In this document: positions 56,385 to 64,000 of the stretch, in pieces | How positions within the stretch are numbered: position 1 is the stretch's first letter | How the letters are laid out: each line of letters opens with the position of its first letter | Assembly: GCA_002682825.1 (NCBI GenBank) | Contig: NOKP01000026.1 | Coordinates: 1-64,000 of the forward strand | DNA from: Neonectria sp. B-13 | Lineage: Eukaryota > Ascomycota > Sordariomycetes > Hypocreales > Nectriaceae | DNA: 64,000 nucleotides | Reading direction: 5' to 3' | Made by a program: the position numbers and the translations under genes | The notes under the pieces: model-generated | What the model was told of the DNA's origin: nothing | Database searches by the model: none | The model's input: the letters and a program-made list of their open reading frames with translations, nothing else

Positions 56385-58004
56385 TCATGACTCATTATCA
56401 TCATCGTCGTCGTCGTTGATTCCAGCACCGTTCTCGACCGTTCTATCATGCCACCCCGGCCTCGGGCTCGCATTCTTGGCCAGCAAGTTCCGCGTCACAT
56501 GGACCGGCCATATCAATGGCCCGGCATCGGACTCCGAGTGCGCGTGCTCCTTGACCAAAGTACCCACTTGTCGCCGCACCTCCTTGTTGCTGCTCACCGT
56601 CGCCACGCCGGCCGCCCACCCGTACATGAAGATAGACAGCTTGGAGCTCTTGAAGGCGCTGTGCTCGGCGACATCGAGGGCCACCTCGGGGAGGACGCCA
56701 CTGGACACGGCTCGGGCGATGGCGGCCGCGTCCCAAGACTCGGGGGAGATGTCAACGGGCACTTGCACGCTGTCGGGGAGTGGGTGGATCGAGAGCTCCT
56801 GGAAACGGGCTCGGATATCTGGGGTGGACATACTCCGCGTCTCATCGTCCCATGGCACCAGCAGCCTCCCTCTCTCACGCTCCGTCTCCGTCCCCACGGT
56901 CTTCAGGACGTTGTGGAAATGCTCTGCCGCTTCCGAGGTGCACACTAGCCTTCGGTCAGCCAGTATGGGGTAGATGGTGGGGGCCATGAGTCCGCCCTCG
57001 TGACGGTGGAGGTTCTCCTGCTCGATCTGCGCACGCGTGTCTTGGGCTTGCCAGGGCTGGGGCTCAAGGAGCGCATGCGTCAGGTCTGAGATCAGGTCGA
57101 TGAGTATGGTGTGGTCCAGGTTGAGCGTGGGAGTGAGGTCCTCCAGCTCGTCGCCAACAAGGTTGTCGATGGCGGCATCGAGAGGCGGCGGCGGCGTGGA
57201 CATGAAGGGGCCGTCGTGGTACTCGATGACGACTTTAACGAAGGGATCCATATGCACTAGCTGGTCGATGAAGATGTCTATCTCGTCATCTGCGCGGCTC
57301 AAGCTGGACAAGACAAGCCGGATGGTTGGGAAGTGGTACTCGTGGCGATTCACCCTCGCCGCAGCGACCAACCTCCTGGCGTACTTGGCCAGCGGCACAT
57401 CGTCCCACTCGTCCTCATCGACGCGGTCGCCCAGAGTGTGCTCGCCCCAGGCCCATCCGCAGTCACTCAACTGCCGGGCGAGGCGGTCGCGCTGAACCGT
57501 CTTCACGGCAAGCCACTCCCGTCCCCCATCGACGACGTCAACCTCGACACGGCCCTGCTCCTTGAGAATGCGATGCATCTTCTGCTTCTCACGACCCACG
57601 ACATCGAGCTTGGCCATCTCGCTGTGGCGGTCCAACCGCGACGAGCCCTGGAAGGCCTGGTTGACGGCGACGAACCTGCGGCAGCGCTTCAGCCGGTGCC
57701 ACTGGGCGACGGCGCGGCAGGCGATGTTGACGCTGGCCTCGAGGCGGCGGTCGTGAAGCTTCAGGGTCTCGGCGGTGAGGTCCGGGCTTGTAAGTGCCGT
57801 GACGAGGGTTTGGAGAAGGTCCTGTTCGCGCTGCAACGAGCGGACAAAGGCCGGCAGGCCGGTCGACACGGAGAGGACAGGCTTAAACTTGGGCTGCAGA
57901 CGGTCCATGAAGGCCTCGACTTCCTGGATACAACCATGAACGAGCTGGGCATGGTCCTTTGCTGAGCCCAACATGCGGTTTTGGCGCGTGGAGGAGTCGG
58001 CCAT
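56385..58004 (-). CDS. DUF1308 family protein (C7orf25-like)
   Basis: 539 aa, no intron. The fold-typical N-terminal helical part (AQLVHGCIQEVEAFMDRL) leads to a central block where the family's VDVV[AD]GG..W.KV motif reads VEVDVVDGGREWLAVKTV. The DUF1308 core sits at about 270-420 with DHTILIDLISDLTHALLEP, IYPILADRRLVCTSEAAEHF and HNVLKTVGTETERERG. DUF1308 proteins are conserved in animals, plants and fungi; part is thought to be PIN-nuclease-like, and the Asp in DHTILIDLISDL would then be an active-site candidate. Function remains unknown. The C-terminal tail is a run of eight acidic or Asn residues. It is tail-to-tail with the second Zn2Cys6 gene (145 bases between stops). Confidence 0.75.
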   Translation of the reverse strand: MADSSTRQNRMLGSAKDHAQLVHGCIQEVEAFMDRLQPKFKPVLSVSTGLPAFVRSLQREQDLLQTLVTALTSPDLTAETLKLHDRRLEASVNIACRAVAQWHRLKRCRRFVAVNQAFQGSSRLDRHSEMAKLDVVGREKQKMHRILKEQGRVEVDVVDGGREWLAVKTVQRDRLARQLSDCGWAWGEHTLGDRVDEDEWDDVPLAKYARRLVAAARVNRHEYHFPTIRLVLSSLSRADDEIDIFIDQLVHMDPFVKVVIEYHDGPFMSTPPPPLDAAIDNLVGDELEDLTPTLNLDHTILIDLISDLTHALLEPQPWQAQDTRAQIEQENLHRHEGGLMAPTIYPILADRRLVCTSEAAEHFHNVLKTVGTETERERGRLLVPWDDETRSMSTPDIRARFQELSIHPLPDSVQVPVDISPESWDAAAIARAVSSGVLPEVALDVAEHSAFKSSKLSIFMYGWAAGVATVSSNKEVRRQVGTLVKEHAHSESDAGPLIWPVHVTRNLLAKNASPRPGWHDRTVENGAGINDDDDDDNES

Positions 58005-58695
58005 GATGAATGGATGTGGTGTGATAGGCCGTTAGACGCTCATCGGGCATTATGTGTGAGGAAAAAGAAAAGTCGTTGGCCGTCTTAGTTTACGAGGGCG
58101 CAGCAGATCTCAGGGTTCTACAGCGGGTATGTGCTAGAAGGCTCCCACTGTAAGTGATCGGATGAAGTCGCGACAATCTTCCCTCTGTCAATCATATTAA
58201 AGGCTCCTCCAGCTTTAACAGGAGCCATTGTTTCCCGGAGGTTTCAACCATGACAAGCTCTAGATCAATCTAGAACCTCCCGCTGCAGCCTACGTTGGGC
58301 GTTGACGATTAGCATGACTCAATAGGGCGTAGGGCTGACTTGCACTGAATGACCAGGGCTGACTTGTAACGAACGGCCAAGGCAGACGACGATGACGGCA
58401 TTCTCTCCTCCTCGTCCACTTGCTTTGTCAAAACCTGTGTATTCTACATGATTGCATGATATATAATATATACATAGAAAATCGTCAAGTGCCCCTTGGG
58501 CAGCATAGTTTGTTGTTGTTTTGTTGGCTGGTCTCATCACCAGATTCTTTGCTCTCCAACTCCAAAACCCGTAAAACTCCACCTGGTATCATATATATGT
58601 CCTCGGTAGGAAAATCTATATACGCAGATAGATACGCAGCCGTTTCTCTAGCTTCTGTCTTTCGTCTGCTCATTACCACCCATTAAAACCCTCCA
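58005..58695. other. intergenic region
   Basis: 691 bases between two minus-strand genes. Contains an imperfect 24-bp direct repeat at about 58327-58380 (AGGGCTGACTTG cores) and AT-rich sequence after 58440. No gene recognised. Confidence 0.5.
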
Positions 58696-61600
58696 TTATG
58701 ACGCCCACCACACCTTGACAAGCTCCTTGCGCCCGCCCGTCGTCGTGGTCGAAACCCGCTGCGAGTCGCCCACCGCGACCGATCTTCGCTGGACTTCGTC
58801 GGCTCCCAGCGTCGCTGTGCCCCTGCGCACCATGCCTAGGCGTTCTAAGGGCCCGCTGTCTGTGGATCTTTGTTCCCTGGGTCGCCTTTCCCGGGACATG
58901 CTCTCTGTGGATGTTTGCTCCGACGGCCTCCTTTCTCGTGACGTGCTGCCCATCGACATGGGCTCCGACGGTCTCCTTTCCCGGGGCATCCTCCTTGTAG
59001 ATGCTGGCTCTGACGGCCGCCGGTCCAGATACGTCCTCGGAACAGACGAGCTTCTCTTCGAGCGAACCTCAGGCATTGGAGGTCCCTCGTGAACGACAGG
59101 CAGCGGCTTGTTAAGGGGCCTCATGTCCGTCGATCTTCCCACACGTCTCCCCTCAGGTCTCCCCGGCGGCCTCCTCGCGTCAGGCCTTCTCTCGACGGGC
59201 CTCATCTCGTACTCCTCCCTGGGCCCCCACTCGCCCGCCGCAAGAGCCCGGATGCCAAACGAGCCGCCCTCGATCTTGACCTTGCGCCCGTCCCTCCCTG
59301 TGCGCACCCGCGACGTCGTCCACCCCATCTCGAACCGCTCCGCCAGCTCGCTCTCGCGAAGCGCCTGTTCGGCTTCCTGTCTGGGCTGCCACTGCGCCGC
59401 CCGAGGCAGGATCCTGAGCAGGTTGCCGTCGACCAGGAGGGCCGTCACCGAGGCGATGGTGGTGGGCGATCGGGGCAGGCGGTTCTTGGGCATCAACATC
59501 CAAGACAGAATGTGCAGGACTAGCACCGCGCCGACGAGACACTGCAGAACCCGCGTAGCGACGACGCCCTGTCGGAGCCGGACCTGCTGCGACATGGAGT
59601 CGCCGTTGAGCAGCGGCACAGCTTCCGAGACGGACGCATCGGGGTTGACGCCGCTCATGATATTCTGCCCGTTCACGGCCGGGAACGTCCCAGACGAGGA
59701 CAGATGTCGCCGACTCTTGAAGTTCAACGACTGCGCTCGAATGACGCCGTGCTGGCGTAGGATGGCGGAGCGAACCTCGCCGGCATTCGCAGCCGTTGAG
59801 CCTCCGAGCGAATCCTCCGACGCAGCAAAGTCAGATGCATTCAGCATGGCGAAGAAGGCATCGAAGAGGCCGTCTTGAGCTACGTTGACCAGGGACGAGT
59901 AATCGAGATTCGGGATCGCCACCGATGTGTCCTGAACCGTCGCTTCATCTGGGGCAGGGGGGTCTGCGGAGTCGATGTGTAAGCCAGCGCCGTACAGATT
60001 CACGTCTGTCTCGACTGCCTGGATCGTCTCGTTGCAAGCCAAGGCGTTGATGCTGCTCACCGAGATCTTGTCGCTGTTGGTGTTAGCCAGCCGCCCCCAG
60101 ACGTAGACCCAGTCGGAGCATTGCGTGGTTGAGTTCGATTTGCTGAGTCCCACGCCAAAGAAGGCTCCATCGTCGGCGTCTGAGCCGTCTCGTTGCGCGG
60201 CAGCATTCGCCGTTCCTATGATTGCGTTGCTGTCGTCACTACCCGTACTCCCCCGGCAAGTCTCGCCATTGAGGTCGACCTGGAGAGGGTTCACAACGTT
60301 GTCATCGGTGGTATACTCGAGCGTGAGGTTGGTGGATATCTCGCGGGAGAGGTACAGCCGGCAAGTCATGTTGGGCCGGATGGCTGTCATCTTGACCGAT
60401 ATCTTCAAGTCGTCGGTAGCGGAATCCTGGTCGTCCAAGCTGACGGAGGGCAGGTTGAGGTTCTCAAAGGTAAAGTTCGGATACGGAGCATCTCCAACAA
60501 GAATCATCGAGGCCGCGAGGGTGTCATTGTTACACCTGGTGCAAATCGGGTCATCCGAGGATGATGCCAGGCTATTCGCAAAGAAATCCTCGGTCCGGAG
60601 GACTACGCTGCTGGCGGTGTCGACGGAAACCGGCTCGAACAGAGCGGCAGATGCGACGGTGAACAAGGCTGCAAGAGACATGCCAAAGATCGTCGACAGG
60701 GCTACGAGGTTGTTCATCTTGAAGGCCCTCCACATGGCCAAGGGCCCCGATACATCAACCAGGTTCAGCCCAATTGTCTCGTGGAACTCACCCTGACGGG
60801 AGAGACGAGCAAAGGGCGCGAGGACTCTGGTCCACCAGTCCACTTCGCTCATATACAGGGCGATAAAGAGCAACACCAGGGCCGGCACCACAGTCCAAGC
60901 CATGTAAGCGTCGTCGTTCCCAATCGTCCTCAGCCCATCAAACCGCTCCGACGCCCGCAACGCCACCTCAAACCCGATGATGACGCTGGCGAGAACAATG
61001 GCGTACAGCAGCCTGATGAGGCCGTGGAAGAAGACGGGCTGGCGCCACTTCACTGTGGCCGCACGCCTCAACATGGCGTTCCGCGGCGGTTCCTTGCCGC
61101 CAAAGATGTGGAAATATCCCAGGCTGTCGTCGCCCAGTTTCTCGTGGCCCTCGGCACCCGTGGTATACGCCGAGCCGCCCAGCCTCGTCCGGATGGCTTC
61201 CTCGCTCGCGGCGCCCATGCCTCGGAGGCATTCGACCAGGGGGTGGCTGTGGGCTACGATGGCGGCCACGTCGACGAGCGAGCTCGGGTCTCGGGGAAGG
61301 AATCCCTTGGTCGGGGTTATGAATATGATTGCGACGGTGGCCAAGATGCACAGCGCGAGCAGCCCAGCCATCAAATGCGTGGGAGGAGCCCTCACGACGA
61401 GCCGGCGCTGGGTAGAGCCGGACACACCCGTGGACGAAGTCGTCTTTGGCTCCGTCATTGAATATCGCGCAATCAACGCCGAGTACTGCGCGTAGTAATC
61501 CTCAGCAAGCTGCTTCAGCGCCGCTCCATCCTCCAAAGATGCCAACTCCGGCGGAGATCCAGACTCCTGGGCTCTCATGGCCAGAGCTACGTACATCGGC

Positions 61601-63261
61601 TGATTGGCAAAGAACACCGTCTCATTCTGATAGAACCGGGTTGCTGCTGCAAAGGACTGGTCTCCAGTGGTCTCGTCAGTGGCGTATGAATCGAACTGAG
61701 CGGATGCAATATCCCAAGGCCGGACTCCATCAAGTGTGGTGTTTTCGGCGCCGTGGACTCGTTGGATCGATATGAGATTCTCCGGGTCCTTGGAAACCCG
61801 CATCTTGGTAATGGCATAGTTCGGTGTGCATAAGAGGGCTTTCGAGCTTGAGATTTCGCCACTGAGAGTGGTAGATGCCGGTTTCGTCTTTGCTTTCTTG
61901 ATGGCGGCAAGGTCCAGATCCACTGTGCCGGTCATGACCACGATACGCTGGTCGTCCGTCTCGGTAGATCCATCGCAGCTTCCGGCTTGGAAGACTAGAA
62001 ATTTCCTGGGGAGGTCGTCGTTCGTGGTGGTACTAAATTGAGTGTTCGAAATGATCTGGCTTGTCACACAGCTGTTCGTTGACGCCGTCACATTCAACCG
62101 AACGGAGCCCCCGTTGAATCGTATCGTGTTCAGCGTCAACGTCGCCGTCTCGCAGTCCAAGCCGCCTATGAATCCATCCACAGTCGCGTTCAATGTCGTC
62201 AGATCGTCTCTGTTGCTAGAAAAGGGTAAGTACGCGGCTCGAGACGAAACCCCGTTGGGGAAGCTCATGTTGTTTGTTTGTAGGCCAGCCATGGCGAAAT
62301 ATGGCAGAGATCCCACGGCCTGCAGCGAAGTGTTGCTCTGGGAGAAACTCGCTGCTATGGTGATTGTGGTGCTTTCATCAGAAACCGAAATCAGTCTAGG
62401 CGTTATCATGGCCGTAGCAAAGATGATGACGACTTTGAGAAGCAGGCCGACAGCAACGGACACTGCAACTAGCCAGTCCCCGTTTTGTGCGGCCTTTACC
62501 ATTGTCCAAGGCGGAAATTTGGAGACATAGTCGAGGAGCAAGGACTTGTCTACGTCGGCGGGGCCTTGCAGCATGCGAATCCACGGTGCTGATGTCGCAG
62601 CTTGATACTCGACCCTCGCCCAGACGGCGGCAACAACGACGAAGACGAGGACTACGCCATACTGCCAGAGGAGCCTCGAGGCTTCGTTGGATTTCCGCAG
62701 CCCGTCGTTTTGGTTTGATATCACCAGCACGGCCTCGAGACCTGCGATGAGAGCGGCGAACAAGACGGCGAACAAGGCCAGGACCCGCCGCCGGAGAAAC
62801 AAAGGACGCCACGGGAGCTGTATCGCGCTGGCGTCGCCGGCGTCGGAGCCGGGGGCGGGCATCGCCGACGCCGGCGACGGTGGCGAGGATCGCTGCGACC
62901 TGATGCTCCCCAGGAAGGGCCATCGCATGCGGTTGGGGCCCTGGGCGGGGATGCTCCCCTCGGACTGCACGGCCGAGCGGGCCAGGCGCTCCGAGTCGAA
63001 GAAGGAGGTGACGTGGGCAAACGACGAGGTCCCGCCGCCGCCGTTGGAAGAAGAAGAAGCGAGGCGGGCCCGCCACGAGTCCGGTCGCGCCCGGGCGCCG
63101 GAGGACCGCGTGCCGGAGCCGGACGCCGTGTTATCGGACGGCGGCTGTTCGATCTGCACGCCGTGGGTCTCGTGGAGCTGTCGGTGGTAGGAATCGACGG
63201 GCCTCTTGATCCCGGGGGGCCGGATGTGCGCATTTCGCCCCGTAGCCGGGTCCATGGCCAC
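58696..63261 (-). CDS. DUF3433 multi-pass membrane protein with internal duplication
   Basis: 1521 aa, one exon. Two DUF3433-like halves: helices near LFLRRRVLALFAVLFAALIA, LLWQYGVVLVFVVVAAVWAR and VAVSVAVGLLLKVVIIFATA in the first, and FHGLIRLLYAIVLASVIIGF, AWTVVPALVLLFIALYMSE and LVALSTIFGMSLAALFTVAS in the second. Helices LLALCILATVAIIFITPT and LVGAVLVLHILSWMLMP close each half. Between them lie two large extracellular-like, Asn-glycosylation-rich regions. Segments after the halves match each other (PRDPSSLVDVAAIVAHSHPL against PRSPTTIASVTALLVDGNLL), the clearest sign of duplication. The cytoplasmic C-tail (about 130 residues) is Arg/Pro/Ser-rich with four 15-residue repeats. DUF3433 proteins are restricted to fungi, often found in accessory regions, and uncharacterised. 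The N-terminal 120 residues are low-complexity and soluble. Confidence 0.88.
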   Translation of the reverse strand: MAMDPATGRNAHIRPPGIKRPVDSYHRQLHETHGVQIEQPPSDNTASGSGTRSSGARARPDSWRARLASSSSNGGGGTSSFAHVTSFFDSERLARSAVQSEGSIPAQGPNRMRWPFLGSIRSQRSSPPSPASAMPAPGSDAGDASAIQLPWRPLFLRRRVLALFAVLFAALIAGLEAVLVISNQNDGLRKSNEASRLLWQYGVVLVFVVVAAVWARVEYQAATSAPWIRMLQGPADVDKSLLLDYVSKFPPWTMVKAAQNGDWLVAVSVAVGLLLKVVIIFATAMITPRLISVSDESTTITIAASFSQSNTSLQAVGSLPYFAMAGLQTNNMSFPNGVSSRAAYLPFSSNRDDLTTLNATVDGFIGGLDCETATLTLNTIRFNGGSVRLNVTASTNSCVTSQIISNTQFSTTTNDDLPRKFLVFQAGSCDGSTETDDQRIVVMTGTVDLDLAAIKKAKTKPASTTLSGEISSSKALLCTPNYAITKMRVSKDPENLISIQRVHGAENTTLDGVRPWDIASAQFDSYATDETTGDQSFAAATRFYQNETVFFANQPMYVALAMRAQESGSPPELASLEDGAALKQLAEDYYAQYSALIARYSMTEPKTTSSTGVSGSTQRRLVVRAPPTHLMAGLLALCILATVAIIFITPTKGFLPRDPSSLVDVAAIVAHSHPLVECLRGMGAASEEAIRTRLGGSAYTTGAEGHEKLGDDSLGYFHIFGGKEPPRNAMLRRAATVKWRQPVFFHGLIRLLYAIVLASVIIGFEVALRASERFDGLRTIGNDDAYMAWTVVPALVLLFIALYMSEVDWWTRVLAPFARLSRQGEFHETIGLNLVDVSGPLAMWRAFKMNNLVALSTIFGMSLAALFTVASAALFEPVSVDTASSVVLRTEDFFANSLASSSDDPICTRCNNDTLAASMILVGDAPYPNFTFENLNLPSVSLDDQDSATDDLKISVKMTAIRPNMTCRLYLSREISTNLTLEYTTDDNVVNPLQVDLNGETCRGSTGSDDSNAIIGTANAAAQRDGSDADDGAFFGVGLSKSNSTTQCSDWVYVWGRLANTNSDKISVSSINALACNETIQAVETDVNLYGAGLHIDSADPPAPDEATVQDTSVAIPNLDYSSLVNVAQDGLFDAFFAMLNASDFAASEDSLGGSTAANAGEVRSAILRQHGVIRAQSLNFKSRRHLSSSGTFPAVNGQNIMSGVNPDASVSEAVPLLNGDSMSQQVRLRQGVVATRVLQCLVGAVLVLHILSWMLMPKNRLPRSPTTIASVTALLVDGNLLRILPRAAQWQPRQEAEQALRESELAERFEMGWTTSRVRTGRDGRKVKIEGGSFGIRALAAGEWGPREEYEMRPVERRPDARRPPGRPEGRRVGRSTDMRPLNKPLPVVHEGPPMPEVRSKRSSSVPRTYLDRRPSEPASTRRMPRERRPSEPMSMGSTSRERRPSEQTSTESMSRERRPREQRSTDSGPLERLGMVRRGTATLGADEVQRRSVAVGDSQRVSTTTTGGRKELVKVWWAS
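58841..59026 (-). repeat. 45-bp coding repeats, Arg/Pro/Ser-rich 15-mers
   Basis: Four degenerate 15-residue units near the C-terminus of the DUF3433 protein, each opening with RRPSE or RRPRE and closing with RE or LE. Units begin RRPSEPAS, RRPSEPMS, RRPSEQTS and RRPREQRS. Basic residues with SE/SP pairs make these likely phosphorylation sites. Confidence 0.8.
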
Positions 63262-64000
63262 GAGGGGAGGTGGGTGGTGTTGTATGTGTTGTGTATCTTA
63301 TATTCTGAGGTATCGTCGGCACCGACTCGTCGCCCGATGTGGCTGCGGGACCATGGTGATGATGGATTTGTCGCTGGCGGCCGTGGATGGGTGTTCCCAC
63401 GACGTTACGGCGCCATGGCGGATATTCGATATGCTGGAACACTGGGTATGGAAGAACGGTTTGAGGCTGAGACGCAGACGGGCTGGGCTCTCTTTGGTTG
63501 ATTGTTTTCACCCTCACCAGGATCGGACGAGGCTATGTCTGGTCGCTGACGAAAGGGAGTGGAGGGGAACAGAGCGATTCAATCGATCGATGATCAAGAC
63601 GTTTTCGTGTCAAACGAGTGAAATCAGCCAAGGCCAGGGCTGGGAGGAAGAGTCACGGACAGATCACGAAGGCGCGCGGGGGAAAAGAACGAATGACGAG
63701 CGAAGAGCAACAGCGGCGAAGAGAAGCAAAAGTCCAAGATCGAAGTCGAGGAAGACGACCCGACGAAGGCTTCTGCTTCTGTCGCCATTCCAGGGCTTCC
63801 CATGTTAGACCCGGTGCGCGCACAGCCCTGAACAACAAGAGCCCACCCTCGTTTCCCCCTTCGCAGGGCATATCCCAAGGTTCCCCGGGCTGCGTTTATG
63901 AACAGTGAATGGGCTCTTGGGAGGTTTGCCCAAAAAGGGGATGACGCCGCCATCTGTTTGAAACGTACCAACGCCAGCCAGACTCCAGCAACGCAGGGCT
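63262..64000. other. upstream region of the DUF3433 gene to window end
   Basis: 739 bases, presumably promoter and leader of the minus-strand DUF3433 gene. Overlapping short frames on both strands show no domain. Nothing else supported. Confidence 0.5.

Noticed and set aside
58327..58380. Imperfect direct repeat as a target-site duplication
   Set aside because: Copies are adjacent, with no element between them.

Overview
The window is nuclear DNA of a filamentous ascomycete (Pezizomycotina), most likely a Sordariomycete. The evidence is short introns (about 44-136 nt) with GTRNGT donors and CTAAC/CTGAC branch sites, a class III chitin synthase, a SEC7 ARF-GEF, fungal Zn2Cys6 regulators, a fungal rhodopsin-type membrane protein, a STAND/NLR-like protein and a DUF3433 membrane protein. 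Genus is not assigned. The window opens with a 22-base C run that looks like a contig end. I rebuilt gene models by hand by joining frames across splice sites; exon coordinates are in each entry.

Layout. 0.2-9.1 kb: sulfite reductase beta (+), cut at its 5' end, tail-to-tail with a class III chitin synthase (-) whose N-terminus carries a 15-bp coding minisatellite. 10.6-16.5 kb: a repeat protein with a regular Cys/His array, an MFS sugar porter and an acyl-protein-thioesterase-like hydrolase. 16.5-19.0 kb: 2.6 kb with no gene I can support. 19.0-25.5 kb: a rhodopsin-type membrane protein, a METTL13-like methyltransferase (-), an M50-like HEFGH membrane protein and an unknown 246-aa protein. 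26.2-32.3 kb: an accessory-looking stretch with a STAND (N-terminal domain/NB-ARC/TPR) protein, a short-chain dehydrogenase and a 1.8-kb gap holding a possible decayed reading frame. 32.3-33.2 kb: an SMP-30-like beta-propeller.

33.4-48.5 kb is a dense core block: FIP1 (-) and NUP49 (+) diverge from a 330-bp promoter, RPC31 (-) and an HSM3-like gene (+) diverge from 324 bp, and SEC7 (-) and the pyruvate dehydrogenase E2 gene (+) diverge from 1.6 kb. These cover mRNA 3'-end processing, the nuclear pore, RNA polymerase III, proteasome assembly, Golgi traffic and mitochondrial pyruvate oxidation. 48.9-64 kb is metabolic or accessory: a small bacterial-type protein, a monocarboxylate-type MFS transporter (-) divergent from a Zn2Cys6 regulator (+), a second Zn2Cys6 regulator, a DUF1308 protein and a 1521-aa DUF3433 membrane protein.

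No RNA genes, CRISPR arrays or intact transposons were recognised, and no complete multi-gene system of an obviously new kind. The best leads are the Cys/His-array protein, the STAND protein, the small bacterial-type protein, the chitin synthase minisatellite and the splice-site peculiarities of NUP49 and of the first Zn2Cys6 gene.
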